64,000 nt of DNA from assembly GCA_022497145.1 (NCBI GenBank), contig MU385857.1, positions 558,001-622,000 of the forward strand, written 5' to 3'. The translations under genes were made by a program, and so were the position numbers. Shown piece by piece: positions 1 through 10,610 of this stretch. This DNA comes from Rostrohypoxylon terebratum. Taxonomy: Eukaryota; Ascomycota; Sordariomycetes; Xylariales; Hypoxylaceae. The number at the start of each line of letters is the position of its first letter. Within the stretch, counting starts at the first letter, position 1. The notes beneath the pieces are model-generated. The model did no database searches and was not told the DNA's origin. It saw only the letters and a list, made by a program, of their open reading frames with translations.

Positions 1-1141
1 CCATCTATTTTGCGTAACTCGTCTCGGCCCTTTCCTTTTCCTTTCTTGTCCCTTTTCTCTCGCACACCTTTCCTTACCCTTGGTGTGCCTAGCGGTCCAC
101 TGCCTCATCCCAAACAAGCTACGTATATGTAATATGCGTGTCGCATGTATCCGATGAATGCATATGCTTCTTGGCCAATCGCCCACAATGCAGCCTTGAG
201 ATGCTCGAGCTCTGCATGGAGCTTCGATAACTTAGCTAGCTCTACGTCTACCTCGCAAGGTATAACTAGCATCGGGCAGCCTTTTGCCTTGCGCCACTTC
301 TGGGCAATGGAGTTGGATCTCCTTGTCGCTCTGTGTGAGCTGGTCGACAGGGTGGGGCCCAAGCTTGTGCATATTCCGTCATGCATGCCAGCGCATCAAG
401 TGGTGGCCCAGCGCGAAAAAAAAAGACGGATTTCTCACCCCCCCCTCCACCCACCCTCCCATCATCCGAGCTTCCCTTATACTTAACAAATAGCGAATCT
501 AATACCTCTGGTTGGGTAGATCTCCACAATCGAATAGTCCATTGCGAATAAGCCTCGAGAACGACCTCGAGCTGTTTCGCTAGGCTACCCGCTCCCGCAG
601 AAGACAATTTACCATAGGTTCATTGTCGAACTGAATAGCCTCACGGCGGCTCACGTATCCCCAGATTCTCACATGGTTGTTAAAGTTCCGCCTCTTTTTA
701 GAGTCTGAACCACCTTGATCCCACCCCGCGAGATACATTCGTTTTTGCATATGCCCTAGTGCGACCCTGCGTGCACCTACCACATCACCCAGTGCCAGCT
801 CATCCACGCATATCCAATAGATTGGATGCACATCCAGCCTACTTCGCGGCTACCTAAGTGACCAAGGACAATCCCAACGCGTTGCGTATGCCCAACTGCA
901 GCCAACCTTACAGCCTTTTATCTCAAAGACGTCAAGCAACCCGAGGACAAGCTTTGCACGGTCTTTAATTCAATCATCTCAGCAAGAACCTGTACCACTG
1001 GAATTATCCTAAGTGGCCAACGAATTTCCCTGTTCAACTTACCCGCTTGTCTCTGATTCGATTCGCATCGCAACAAGAGACATCAAGGTTTGGGCATTGC
1101 AAAATCCCCGCCGCCGCCCCGTGCGCTGACTGTCCCCGATA
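1..1141. other. intergenic: upstream region of HAP2
   Basis: No convincing coding sequence is visible; the short open frames here overlap on both strands and match no family I know. The stretch probably holds the promoter and 5' leader of the CCAAT-binding factor gene that begins at 1142. Its most notable element is a pair of CCAAT boxes in inverted orientation at 812-827. A single further CCAAT lies at 175-179. Confidence 0.6.
812..827. promoter_or_regulatory. inverted pair of CCAAT boxes
   Basis: The sequence reads atccaat-ag-attggat, a perfect 7-2-7 inverted repeat with one CCAAT box in each orientation, 315 bp upstream of the ATG of the gene for the HAP2/HapB subunit of the CCAAT-binding complex. 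The arrangement is seen directly. Binding by the complex and autoregulation are inferred; negative autoregulation through hapB is known in Aspergillus nidulans. Confidence 0.5.
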
Positions 1142-2086
1142 ATGATGGACTACGCGCAATACCAGCAACCACCACAGACGGCACATTCTGGTTACACGAA
1201 CTCTGGTGCTGGTAACAACATCACCTCTCCCACCAGCCACACAATACACCAACACGGTGTTCAAACTTCCCCAATCCTGCCCTCGCAACACCAGACATCA
1301 ACTCCTGGACAAGGGCACAGCATGTATCAAACACAGTACGGAGTACCCCAGCAGGGGATGCACTACGGCGTGCCTCAGATCCAGGCGGCTGCCATGGCCG
1401 CAACTGCTGCCGCAGCTGGCGGCACCGGTTATTCAGGCTACATGTCTTCGGATCCTAGCCTACCTCAAAACTCACCAAGGATGACGCCCGGAGGAAAGAA
1501 AGATGCGCGCGACCCTCGATCACCTCAACAACTAAACAACGTAAACCAATTACCCGGAAGGCGCCTGAGCCAGGTCACAAGCCCAGGCGTTCCCAATGCG
1601 CCCATGATGAACCATGCCGGCGCCCGTTCTGCCGTCGCGCCTCCGCCTATGCCGCCGACACAATCGATGCCCCCGCCCCAATCCCCTGAGATGACGGCCG
1701 GCGCCGAAGAGTCGCCCCTATACGTTAACGCGAAGCAATTCCATCGTATTCTTAAGAGAAGAGTTGCCCGCCAACGCTTAGAGGAGGCTCTAAGATTGAC
1801 AAGTAAGGGAAGGAAACCTTACCTTCACGAATCGCGACATAATCACGCGATGCGCAGACCTCGAGGTCCTGGTGGTCGATTCTTAACGGCGGAGGAAGTC
1901 GCTGAGATCGAGAGGAATAAAGGCGCTGGCGATGAAAAGGATGGTGGCGCTGTAGAGGCAGTAGCTGCCAAGGCCGGATCGAAGAGGAAATCCGAGACCA
2001 ATTCCACCGCGCCGAATAAGAAGGCAAAGATGGAGCCTGCAACGCCCGACGATGATGAAGATGACGACGCAGAAGAGGATAGCTGA
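1142..2086 (+). CDS. hapB: CCAAT-binding factor subunit HAP2/HapB (NF-YA)
   Basis: Intronless frame of 314 residues for the sequence-specific subunit of the heterotrimeric CCAAT-binding complex (HAP2/3/5, NF-Y). The conserved core lies at about residues 189-253. Its first half, with ESPLYVNAKQFHRILKRR and RVARQRLEEA, is the helix that docks on the HAP3/HAP5 histone-fold pair. After a short linker, YLHESRHNHAMRRPRGPGGR is the DNA-contacting half. The N-terminal half is rich in Gln, Pro, Ala and Met, like the activation regions of this family; the C-terminal tail has a basic stretch (GSKRKSE, NKKAKME) and ends in an acidic run. Two tandem ATGs open the frame; the first is used. An inverted CCAAT pair upstream suggests autoregulation. 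The identification is secure. Confidence 0.97.
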   Translation: MMDYAQYQQPPQTAHSGYTNSGAGNNITSPTSHTIHQHGVQTSPILPSQHQTSTPGQGHSMYQTQYGVPQQGMHYGVPQIQAAAMAATAAAAGGTGYSGYMSSDPSLPQNSPRMTPGGKKDARDPRSPQQLNNVNQLPGRRLSQVTSPGVPNAPMMNHAGARSAVAPPPMPPTQSMPPPQSPEMTAGAEESPLYVNAKQFHRILKRRVARQRLEEALRLTSKGRKPYLHESRHNHAMRRPRGPGGRFLTAEEVAEIERNKGAGDEKDGGAVEAVAAKAGSKRKSETNSTAPNKKAKMEPATPDDDEDDDAEEDS

Positions 2087-3326
2087 AGGAAGCTATAAAC
2101 CATATAACATACAATGCCGTACCATACCATACCGTACCATACAACACCACTTTTATTTTGTGAGCCGTTACGACGTTACGATTAGCTCGATTCTTTCTAC
2201 GATACCTTCCCGTATCCAATCTTGGGGGAATGGGGGGGGAGCATAGTAGGGAGTCGATTTGGAGGGATCGGTGCGTTGACGTTGATTTACTTTTCTCGTT
2301 AGCCGTTTGCGCGAAGGGTCCCGGATATACGCCAGTGGAATGTGGAGGGGCGTAAGGACACTCGCTTTCGATTTCCCTAAACCGTTTCGCCATCGCCCAC
2401 GCGATACCTTCTTTTTCCCCCTTTTCTACTTTTTTAATGCGATTGCATACTCGGCACATTCGGTGGGAAGGGATACGGTCTAGGGAAGTCAGATGGGAGG
2501 AAGATTGCATGGGATGAATTGAGATGATAGGAAACTTTCGGATACCCCCTTATTCGCCAGATCTGGTTGCCGTTACTTTTTTTTCTCCCGCGTCATTTCT
2601 TCGTTTTTATTTTCGTGTCATCTACTTTAGGGCGGATGTATTTTTGCTCGGACACGCACACAAGTGGTCAGGCTACCAAAGATGCGTCAGGCGAAAGGGG
2701 TGGCGTTGATTTCAAGGAGACCATATTCAAATGCAGAGGGGAAAAAAAGAAAACAGAAAGCAATGTCATGAAAGAACCCTGCCAAGATTTGGAAAAAAAG
2801 GATCTTGCCGAAAAAGCCTGGAACCCCCACGCTGACTGGGATAACGGGATGGACATAGAATTTCCAATGGTAATCCGTCGCCGGATACAGGGAACAGAGA
2901 GACATAGGAATCACGAAGTACAACAAAACTTGCGCTTCATCAAACCATTCATATCCGCGTATTGCATTTATGTGAAAATAAGAAACCTTTCACCCGAACT
3001 CTAGAATTTCTCTGCTCGTGACACTAGTCCGTGAGCGTAGATGGAGTAGATATGATTATGAGATGAAATTTTACTTGCACCCAAGCGTTCATAGTTGGGC
3101 TTTAAATTTCCATACAGTAGGCGGATTGTAGTGTGATCACGTGACTTTCATCACGTACTTACTGCGTAGTAGCTAAACTAAGGTTAGGGTCCCATTTTTT
3201 ACTTATACACCTTCTGGCTTTAGACATTCATCAGGAAAAAAACAACGAATCAAGCATCCTAGTTGCGCTCGACACATTTGGAATGCTAGCTCTCTGTCCT
3301 AACTTGAGGACGTAACAGATATCGCG
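2087..3326. other. intergenic between HAP2 and LSM2
   Basis: This holds the 3' region of HAP2 and the promoter of LSM2. The open frame at 2567-3004 has no recognisable domain and I do not call it. Just downstream of the HAP2 stop are short imperfect repeats of an accatacc type (2115-2145). A CACGTG element at 3138-3143 is described separately. Confidence 0.5.
3138..3143. promoter_or_regulatory. CACGTG E-box upstream of LSM2
   Basis: CACGTG in the context TCACGTGAC, 184 bp before the LSM2 ATG. The left flank forms an overlapping palindrome GTGATCAC (3133-3140). A second, fully palindromic TCACGTGA lies in LSM2 intron 1 (3579-3586). Such sites are bound by bHLH factors of the Cbf1/Pho4/USF kind in fungi; use here is inferred. 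Confidence 0.35.
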
Positions 3327-4407
3327 ATGCTATTCTTCAGGTACGTTCTCTTCTGTCCCGGTTGTCCATTTGTTTGCTTGGATTGCATGGGTTCGAGAAT
3401 GACTTGGTTTGATGGATGTTGGTCTCGCTAAGGCGACTGCGATGTTGGGGGCGGGTTTGATCTTTGGTATTGCGATTTGGCGGTTGGAGGGTTGCGAGTG
3501 TGTTGAGGAAGGAGATGTCGGCATATATTACTGCTTTGTCCACGAATGGACGAGGACAAGTCGGCACCTCGTGCTTTGTCACGTGAATCGTGGGACATCA
3601 GGGTCATGTGCCTCATCACTTCTGCCCTGCTCTATGTTCTAAATGGATGCTTTCAGGGCCTGGCTTGAGGACTCTTTGGACATGAGATTTATCTCGACAT
3701 GATGTACAAGGGAGGGAGGGAAGGGAGAGAGACAAGCTAGGAAATGGCAGAAGGAGATCGAGATTGGCTAACGTGAGTGGGTGATAGTTTCTTCAAGACC
3801 CTCATCGACCATGAGGTCACGGTCGAACTCAAGAACGACATTCAGATAAAAGGCACGCTCAAGAGCGTTGATCAGTACCTCAACATCAAGCTTGACGACA
3901 TACAAGTAGTCGAGGAGATCAAGTACCCGCATCTAGTAAGTCAGGTCGGAAGCTAGTTCCCTTTTATCGCCTCCTGTCCCACCTTGTGCTATTCTATTGT
4001 ATATTTCTACTATTACCCGAAAAGCAGCAGACTTCCAGGCCTCACAACGATGCTTCAGCAGTTCAACTCCAATTAATCTTTTGTCTTTCCCTATCCTTAC
4101 CTCGAATACTAGCAGTGAGAACATACTGCCTAAATTTTGGTTTACTAACAAACACGAACCCAGAGCTCTGTCAAGAATGTCTTCATTCGAGGTTCAGTCG
4201 TACGATATGTCCACCTACCGGCCAACGCAGTAGACATCGCGCTATTAGAGGATGCCACGAGAAGAGGTTCGTACTCCCTCCCCATCTCCCCTTTTCTTGT
4301 TCCCAAACTTCACACCACCTCCACTTCAATGATATTCGATACAGCAAGACGAGTGAGACTAACAAACCGCAATAGAAGCCGCGCAACAGGCTGGAAAGGG
4401 GAAGTGA
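3327..4407 (+). CDS. LSM2: U6 snRNA-associated Sm-like protein LSm2
   Basis: Four exons, 3327-3340, 3788-3935, 4164-4266 and 4376-4407, join to a 98-residue protein. It begins MLFFSFFKTLIDHEVTVELK and carries the Sm1 motif (VDQYLNIKLDD) and Sm2 motif (FIRGSVVRYVHLP), the usual length and start for LSm2. LSm2 is part of the LSm2-8 ring that binds the U6 snRNA 3' end in the nucleus and the LSm1-7 ring that promotes mRNA decapping in the cytoplasm. The first exon is only 14 nt, which ORF finders miss. Donors are GTACGT, GTAAGT and GTTCGT; the acceptors follow TAG, CAG and TAG. Introns 1 (447 nt) and 2 (228 nt) are far longer than most others in the window. The gene converges on PSO2. Confidence 0.95.
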
Positions 4408-4965
4408 GCTTTAGAGGATGCGGGATCGGAACGAGATTAGGTAGCAAGTCAGCACTACAGTCTACGACCTCAGCCACCAGAAGGTAGTAAAACTAGGGAT
4501 CAACGATAATAGACTTGAGGAAAAGGCAATCGCGCTGATATTGTCATCATCACATCGGATGAAAAAAGGAACTCCTTGGGCTTTTGACAAACCCCCGAAA
4601 AGGCATGCGTATGCCACTATAACAGGTGCCACAGGCGTCAAAGCAGCATATCATGGTTTCCTGCCGATTGTTAATTTTTTCGAGTTTTCCATATGCTCTA
4701 GTAGATCTCGAGTCTCATGAGGCGAACCACGCTCGTCTACTAGCTGACCAATCCAAGCCTGGCTAACTCTTACTTAACTAAATCTACACCCAGGATCATA
4801 TTCTCAAAAAGTGTACACTACGTTGTTAGAACATTCACGGTAATAACCGAGGCAGTGACTTCATATACGCATTTATAGACGGCGCATCCGTATATGCCCT
4901 GAGAACTCAGCACTTCACCCGAAGTCCATCATTCAAAACGCGGTACATCGTACCCGACGTCTATC
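4408..4965. other. convergent 3' intergenic LSM2/PSO2
   Basis: The gap between the LSM2 and PSO2 stop codons, which face each other. It should hold both 3' UTRs. No coding or structured element is seen. Confidence 0.5.
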
Positions 4966-7533
4966 TTACCACCAAACACCACCACCCCTCCCATCCTTCC
5001 CGTCCCAGCGTACCTTTCCATCTCCCTCACCGTCCTCTTCACCTTCAAGCACCCTCACAACACCTCCCTTCCTCCTCTCCGCAAGCCACCGATCGATCCA
5101 ACCCTTCATCCTCCTACGACTAGGTTCGCTCCCCACATTAACCGTAGGAACGACCTTCTCGATCCTAAGCGCCATCAAGAAAAGTGCCAGTTCGCGAAAA
5201 CTGCTGTGTTCCGAGTACGGCACGCCGAAACACATAGCCTGGCTTGTGCTGCCCCTCTGCGCCACCAAGTCCTTGCTGGTAAACCTTGTCCGCCATGCCG
5301 GGCCGTGCAAGATCCCCGTCGTCGGCACGCTCAGGGGCGAAGTGTTAGCCGGTACGTTTTTGGCTGTGCTGGCGCCGCCCCTGTAGTTCCAGCCGCTGGG
5401 CCGGAACCCGATGATGCGATCGAAGTGACCCTTGTACCCGTTGAGGTACTCCTGCAGCGTCTCTGCGCGGATTTCCGCTAGGCTTTGCATGTGAACCTGT
5501 GCCTCAAGCGGATGAGGCGTCATGAGCGCTGCGAGCTCCGGGTCTCCCAGCTGCTTACATATCTTAATCTTAGCCGGTGATGCGAAGATTTTGGTCCCGA
5601 GCGCTTGAGCGATAGCCTTACATATGCGCTCCTTGCCGATAGAGTACGTGCCGCAGATGATGAGAAGTCGGCTTTTCTGGGTCTTACTCTCGGTTTTGAC
5701 GGTGGAGGACGTGGAGCCGCCGTCTTCTATCTTGTGGAAGAACTTGCTGACCCCGCCCTTCTCATGCGATAGCCCATTTAAAACCCCGTCCGGATCTCCG
5801 GACATTGATTTGCAGAATTCAGCACAAGCCGAGATGACGTCATCCTGCGGAGGGAAAGAGTAACGAGGATTGAGGTATGTTGTATCCAAGTAACATACAT
5901 CGATCTTTTGCTGCTTCGTTTTTCCCGAGACAGCATCAAGTATGTCGGGCTTGAGCAAAGAATGATCAATATGTGCTCGGCAAGCTCGGAAATCGCCGCA
6001 GTGGAGAATACGCTGCTTCCTAGGCCCCTTCCCAATAGTCTTCTCAAATAAAAATAACGAACTACCTGGACAGTGGTTGGCTGGTATCATAGTGACAGTC
6101 ACACCCTCAGTCCCGGGAATCTCAACGGTCTCCTCAAATTCAAGCTCATGGACCCATTTCGCTGCAGTGCGGAGTTGGCTTTTGACGAGACTTCCTGTTA
6201 CCTTACTGCAGTAGATCGGCCCGTGAGACCAATTGGCTGTCAAACCGATGTAGTGGTCACTATGGAAATGACTGAGGAAGTAGGCATTGCAACCTTTGAC
6301 AGCACCGTACCGGAATGCGTCAACACATATGGAAAACCCGGGCATGATCTTGTAGAAGGGACATGTCCGTTTATACGCAGGCTTCCCGCGTGACGCATTC
6401 TCTGCAGCAGCGGCAGAAGCCCATGCCGCATCTTCCGCATGCCCGGACATGAGTTTGCTGAAGGCCGAAGTTGGTTGGCCCGCCGTGCTCCCTAATTTGA
6501 TAGGATTTGCTTGGCCGGGTCGCGGTACGGCAGCCTTCGCGAAGCGCTTGCTGATTTCTGGCGCACCAACCATATCTGATGGAGGTGGTGGCTCTTCCGC
6601 CTTTGGAAGGGGTATGGGCTTGCCATCTAGACAAGCATTTACGTGAACCGTCGCTTGGTCGGGAGAGATACCCGCTAGGCTGGCATTGCATAATGGGCAG
6701 CTCTCTACGATCTCCTCAACTGAACCAAAGTCCTCGGCCATTCCATCTGATGTATAATTTCCTGCTTCCTCGGCTTCGAGCCTTGCTTGCTCTTCCATAT
6801 AACGCCTTTCCCGATATTCTTCGCCATCGTCGAACTCGTCGACGTCATCGAAAAACCCCTCCATATCCTCGAGATCTTTGAACTCTTCATATACAGATTC
6901 TTCTTGTTTAAGCGGCGGGATCTCAGGTATTTCCGGACAACTTTCGTCGACGGGTAATTGGGGCACGGGAACGATTTCTGGTATCACTGTATCTTCAACC
7001 TCGGCTAATGTAGCATTTGCTTCCATATCCATAATTTCCTTTGGTGGCGATGTTTCCATCTCGTCATCTTCGCTATCCGAATCTATCAAAAACCCACCTT
7101 TCCCCCGAGCCGGCTTCGTCCGCGTCCGACCAAGCGGGGATGATCTTGTTTGCTCAGTCTCATGGCTAGGCGCAGCCTTTAGATTATGTGGTATAATATT
7201 CGTTCCATCATGACTCAACTTCCTTCTCTTGGGCGATCTCGACTCAATTGTAGCATCATCGACAATATCACCATCCCCGAACAGATCCTCGTCGTCCCTG
7301 GGCGGTGAAGGCACAGAATTGTTTGGCTCAGGCGCTAACTTATTGGCAGGTCCGGCAATGAATAATTGTTCGTCCACTTCTACCTTTTGGAAGAAGTTAA
7401 GTATATTCCCGTTCGGCTTCTTCGCAGTAGGTGTCTTCGCGTTTGCGCCTTTGATATTCGCCGCAGGGCCGAAATTGAGCTTGGTTTGTTTTCGTCGAGG
7501 GGTCATCGACTTGACTGTTGTCGGCGGAGGCAT
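4966..7533 (-). CDS. PSO2: DNA interstrand crosslink repair nuclease PSO2/SNM1
   Basis: Intronless frame of 855 residues for a metallo-beta-lactamase/beta-CASP 5'-exonuclease that processes interstrand crosslinks in the nucleus. At about 279-301 there is a C2HC zinc finger (CPLC, then H and C) of the UBZ4 type. The metallo-beta-lactamase motif HFHSDH is near residue 422, followed by NHCPGSS and HCGDFRA (motifs 3 and 4), and the DRMBL C-terminal domain (VPYSEHSSF near 785) completes the fold. The N-terminal 270 residues are acidic and disordered and include KQTKLNF and NILNFF near the start; the second resembles a PCNA-interacting box. The C-terminal 25 residues are a Gly/Asp-rich tail. The start ATG at 7533 gives a normal length for the fungal family. 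OGG1 and APN1, also DNA repair genes, lie nearby. Confidence 0.95.
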   Translation of the reverse strand: MPPPTTVKSMTPRRKQTKLNFGPAANIKGANAKTPTAKKPNGNILNFFQKVEVDEQLFIAGPANKLAPEPNNSVPSPPRDDEDLFGDGDIVDDATIESRSPKRRKLSHDGTNIIPHNLKAAPSHETEQTRSSPLGRTRTKPARGKGGFLIDSDSEDDEMETSPPKEIMDMEANATLAEVEDTVIPEIVPVPQLPVDESCPEIPEIPPLKQEESVYEEFKDLEDMEGFFDDVDEFDDGEEYRERRYMEEQARLEAEEAGNYTSDGMAEDFGSVEEIVESCPLCNASLAGISPDQATVHVNACLDGKPIPLPKAEEPPPPSDMVGAPEISKRFAKAAVPRPGQANPIKLGSTAGQPTSAFSKLMSGHAEDAAWASAAAAENASRGKPAYKRTCPFYKIMPGFSICVDAFRYGAVKGCNAYFLSHFHSDHYIGLTANWSHGPIYCSKVTGSLVKSQLRTAAKWVHELEFEETVEIPGTEGVTVTMIPANHCPGSSLFLFEKTIGKGPRKQRILHCGDFRACRAHIDHSLLKPDILDAVSGKTKQQKIDVCYLDTTYLNPRYSFPPQDDVISACAEFCKSMSGDPDGVLNGLSHEKGGVSKFFHKIEDGGSTSSTVKTESKTQKSRLLIICGTYSIGKERICKAIAQALGTKIFASPAKIKICKQLGDPELAALMTPHPLEAQVHMQSLAEIRAETLQEYLNGYKGHFDRIIGFRPSGWNYRGGASTAKNVPANTSPLSVPTTGILHGPAWRTRFTSKDLVAQRGSTSQAMCFGVPYSEHSSFRELALFLMALRIEKVVPTVNVGSEPSRRRMKGWIDRWLAERRKGGVVRVLEGEEDGEGDGKVRWDGKDGRGGGVWW

Positions 7534-8408
7534 CGCGGAGGGAAGTTGGATGTCGATTGGAAGTAATTGGGCATATCACAAGCCAGAAGGATCGTTTGGA
7601 TGTTGGTTTTGGTTTAAGCAATTGGCGTTAAACGAGAGAAGTTGATACTGATGAGTGCACGTGGCGATTAAGACAATACTTTCGATTTAATGAAAATGGA
7701 AATGAAAATGGACATTAAGCAACAAGCTCTTTCCATCTTTCCATAATAGGATATCCTTCCTTTACTCGTCGCGACAAGCGGTTGCCATGGCTCTAAAGAG
7801 ACGTTCTTTCGTTCTTTCGTTCTTTCGTTCTTTCGTTCTTTCGTTCTTTCGTTCTTTCGTTCTTTCGTTCTTTCGTTCTTTCGTTCTTTCGTTCTTTCCA
7901 ATTTGCTGCAAGTCTCGTCATCGATGTAGACGTCTATTTTAAGACACTAAAAGCACTAAAAGACTAAAGATAATTTCGCCAAAAGGGATTTTTTTGCCCC
8001 TCGGTCGCTACGGATTACAATGACACCCACTTTTAGACGCGTCCCCCATTTACGCGCTGTCACTTGACAGTCGACTATTCACCACTAGTATGTAATTAAC
8101 CAGACAAATTTTTCATCAAGACAATAATTTCTTGCTGACCTGGATATATAACGGTATTTATTATATAATGAATTGTACATTTAATGAAATCAGCAGGTGA
8201 CTGTGCAAATGGTTTTCGCAACAGTCCAATTCTCGTCCATAACGCCTCGGTGTATCATGTTTCAATCCCTCTAACATTCGCTTCAATCACCATCCGCCAT
8301 CCCGTGATCCTATGCAAGCCCGGTGAGAAACCGTACGTAGTCTAATGAAAAAAATACTGAAATCCGGTCCTACGGATTGAAAACATCAGTCGAAATGACA
8401 CCCTTAAC
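7534..8408. other. intergenic: PSO2 promoter and transporter 3' end
   Basis: Upstream region of PSO2 and downstream region of the transporter, both on the minus strand. It contains the octamer minisatellite at 7803-7898 and otherwise AT-rich sequence. The open frame through the repeat is an artefact of the repeat. Confidence 0.5.
7803..7898. repeat. perfect octamer minisatellite (GTTCTTTC)12
   Basis: Twelve uninterrupted identical copies of gttctttc, 96 bp, about 270 bp upstream of the PSO2 ATG. One strand is pure pyrimidine except for one G per unit. No copy differs, which points to recent expansion or slippage rather than an old relic. Confidence 0.97.
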
Positions 8409-10610
8409 TTAAGAAATCGTGGTAGACTCCTTATTTCCGTTTAATGTTGGCTCTTCGAGAGTTCTGTCACTAGGCGCATTATCCGAGGTTCTGTGAGCCG
8501 GCTTCGACTTCTCTCCCTTTAACGAGTCTATGCTGCCAGTAGTAGCGCCTCGGAAGTAGTCGTGGATCTCGTCGGTGTAATCATCGTCGTCATCGGCAGG
8601 AGTAGCTGACTCAGCGTCGCTACCAGCTCTAGCAGCTTCTCGCTCCTCCCAGTCGGTTCGCATATCCCTAATCTTGGCCTTCATGTCCAGGTCGGGGTGG
8701 TAGTTCTTTCCAATGCCCATCCATCGCTCCCAAAGGGAAAGATGCGCGGGGTGAATGGCGATACCGTGGTAGTCGCTGTCGCGGCCTTCGAGAATGTACG
8801 ACCATCGGCGCTCCTGCTCCTTAAGATCGAGACCAGTGGTGTCAGGGAGCCAAATGTACGTGATTAGCATACCCGCAAGACCAAACCAGGGCACGACGTG
8901 GAACTTGGTCTTATCGTCGATGTAGTTGTACAAGACCGAAGCGAGGAGAGCGCCAGCCTTTCCAATCATGGCAGAGAAGCCATGGGCGCTGGCTCGAATT
9001 TGAGTGGGGTATACCTCACCAGCGACAAGGAAGGTAACAGAGTTGGGCCCGAACTGGTTGAAGAAGGATGACAAGAAGTACATCGCCTGGAAAGAGTGGA
9101 TACCTGCCGGGCTCTTGTAGTAGTCGTACTTAAACGCGGGAACTACGAACATGATGAAGCACATCAAGAAGCCGACCTAGGTACATGTAAGTCACAAAGA
9201 ATGCGAAAAGGGGGTGAAAGCGGATGACTAACCTGCTGCATGGTTTTCCTTCCGTACATCTTGTTGTCAATCACCATGGACGCCATGTAGTAACCGGCAA
9301 GCGAAACGACGACGTTGACCAAGTTCCAAGTCCATGTTGTCATGATCGAGGAAGGATTGTCGGAAATGACCTTGATGAATTGACCTTGGAAGAGTTTGTT
9401 GCCGTAGAAGAAGACGTCGTTGCAGAACCATCCACCAGCAGTGGCAAATAGACGTCCACCAAAGTTGCTGAATGTCATTTTAAGAGATCTAACATCGTAT
9501 CCCGTCACCTTCGACTTCTTCTTGGCCTTCTCAAGCTGCTTGCTAGCAGACTTCATGCGCCAAGTACGGTAGTAGGTCAACCATAAAGTGCCGATAGCCG
9601 GGAAAGCGAAAGACAGACGGAACGCGTACTGAGCGGCGGTTACGGAGTACGGGGGGTTGCCGTGACCGCGGTTAAAGATTACTAGGAGGACAATGAGGAC
9701 AACCTGGTTGACAAATTGACCCCAACCTTGCATCAAGAACGCCATCGTGACTTTTCGGCCACGGTGGAGACGGTCATCTCTGGTCGATAATCTACCAGCG
9801 GTAACAGCATTTTCCATGGACGAGGTAGCCGTAATGGGATACTCGCCGCCGACTCCGATACCATAGACGAACAAAGACCAGGCATACATGATAACCCAAC
9901 CCTGGAGCGTTACACCCCAAGATCCGGTCAACATGAGGAGACCGAGGAACATGACCAGAGCGTCTTGTATTAAACCCCATCGTCGGCCGATCCAGTCACC
10001 AATAATCTACACGAAAAAAAATGTCAGTGGCACTGCACACTATTTCGGGGTCAGAGAGAGATCATATTAAAAAATGACTTACTCCGACTGCGACTTGGCC
10101 GACCATGATACCAATAATTTCAAGGTAGGAAACAGCGGCCACCCAGTTGGCGCTGCAATCGGTCCTACCGGATTTCCAGCAGGTTGGCCATACGGCCTCA
10201 AATAGAGGCTCGAGATTACCGATGGAAAAAAGGACGTAACCCTCTAGACCGAGACCAGCACCAGGAAGGATGGCGTTTCTGAAGTACCAAGAGACCGGGC
10301 TAAGCGGGTCCTCCTTCATCATAGCCCAGATACCTTTGGCCTCAGCGGCACTTTCGGCTCGGTCGACAGCGCTGACGAAAGAAAATCGCTTCCAAAAGGG
10401 CAGATCAGCCCAGTAGACGCCATCGGAGGTGTAGGAGTCGTCGGGGTGCGTTAGATGCGAGAAAATTTGTCTCTCGTAGTCGGTAGCATAGCTGGTGGAG
10501 CCCCTTCGAGGGTAATGTTGGTGCTCATCGCCCGTCTCGGGTCCGTGAGGAACGGGGATCTCTCCTACGGGGGGATCATGTTCGTGATGGCGGCGAAGGA
10601 GGTTCGCCAT
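8409..10610 (-). CDS. MFS transporter, phosphate:H+ symporter-like
   Basis: Three exons on the minus strand, 10610-10083, 10006-9233 and 9176-8409, give 689 residues; introns are 76 and 56 nt with GTAAGT and GTTAGT donors. The membrane core has many hydrophobic segments and the MFS loop signature GDWIGRRWG after segment 2, followed by GIGVGGEYPITATSSMENA, which resembles the segment-4 region of fungal PHO84-type phosphate and related GIT1-type organophosphate permeases. In the second half, GGWFCNDVFFYGN and VAGEVYPTQIRASAHG are family-like. The hydrophilic N-terminus (about 110 residues) and the long acidic C-terminal tail (about 130) face the cytosol by family topology. The substrate cannot be settled from sequence; inorganic phosphate is the best guess. 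Start at the first ATG in frame. It shares a 2.6-kb upstream region with APN1. Confidence 0.8.

Noticed and set aside
1752..2510. 252-residue frame antisense to HAP2
   Set aside because: Overlaps the conserved HAP2 domain on the opposite strand; a shadow of its codon structure.
2567..3004. 145-residue frame between HAP2 and LSM2
   Set aside because: Non-conserved composition, no domain and no clear start context; it lies in the expected promoter of LSM2.
7668..7901. 77-residue frame with ERKNERTK repeats
   Set aside because: It is the octamer minisatellite read in one frame.
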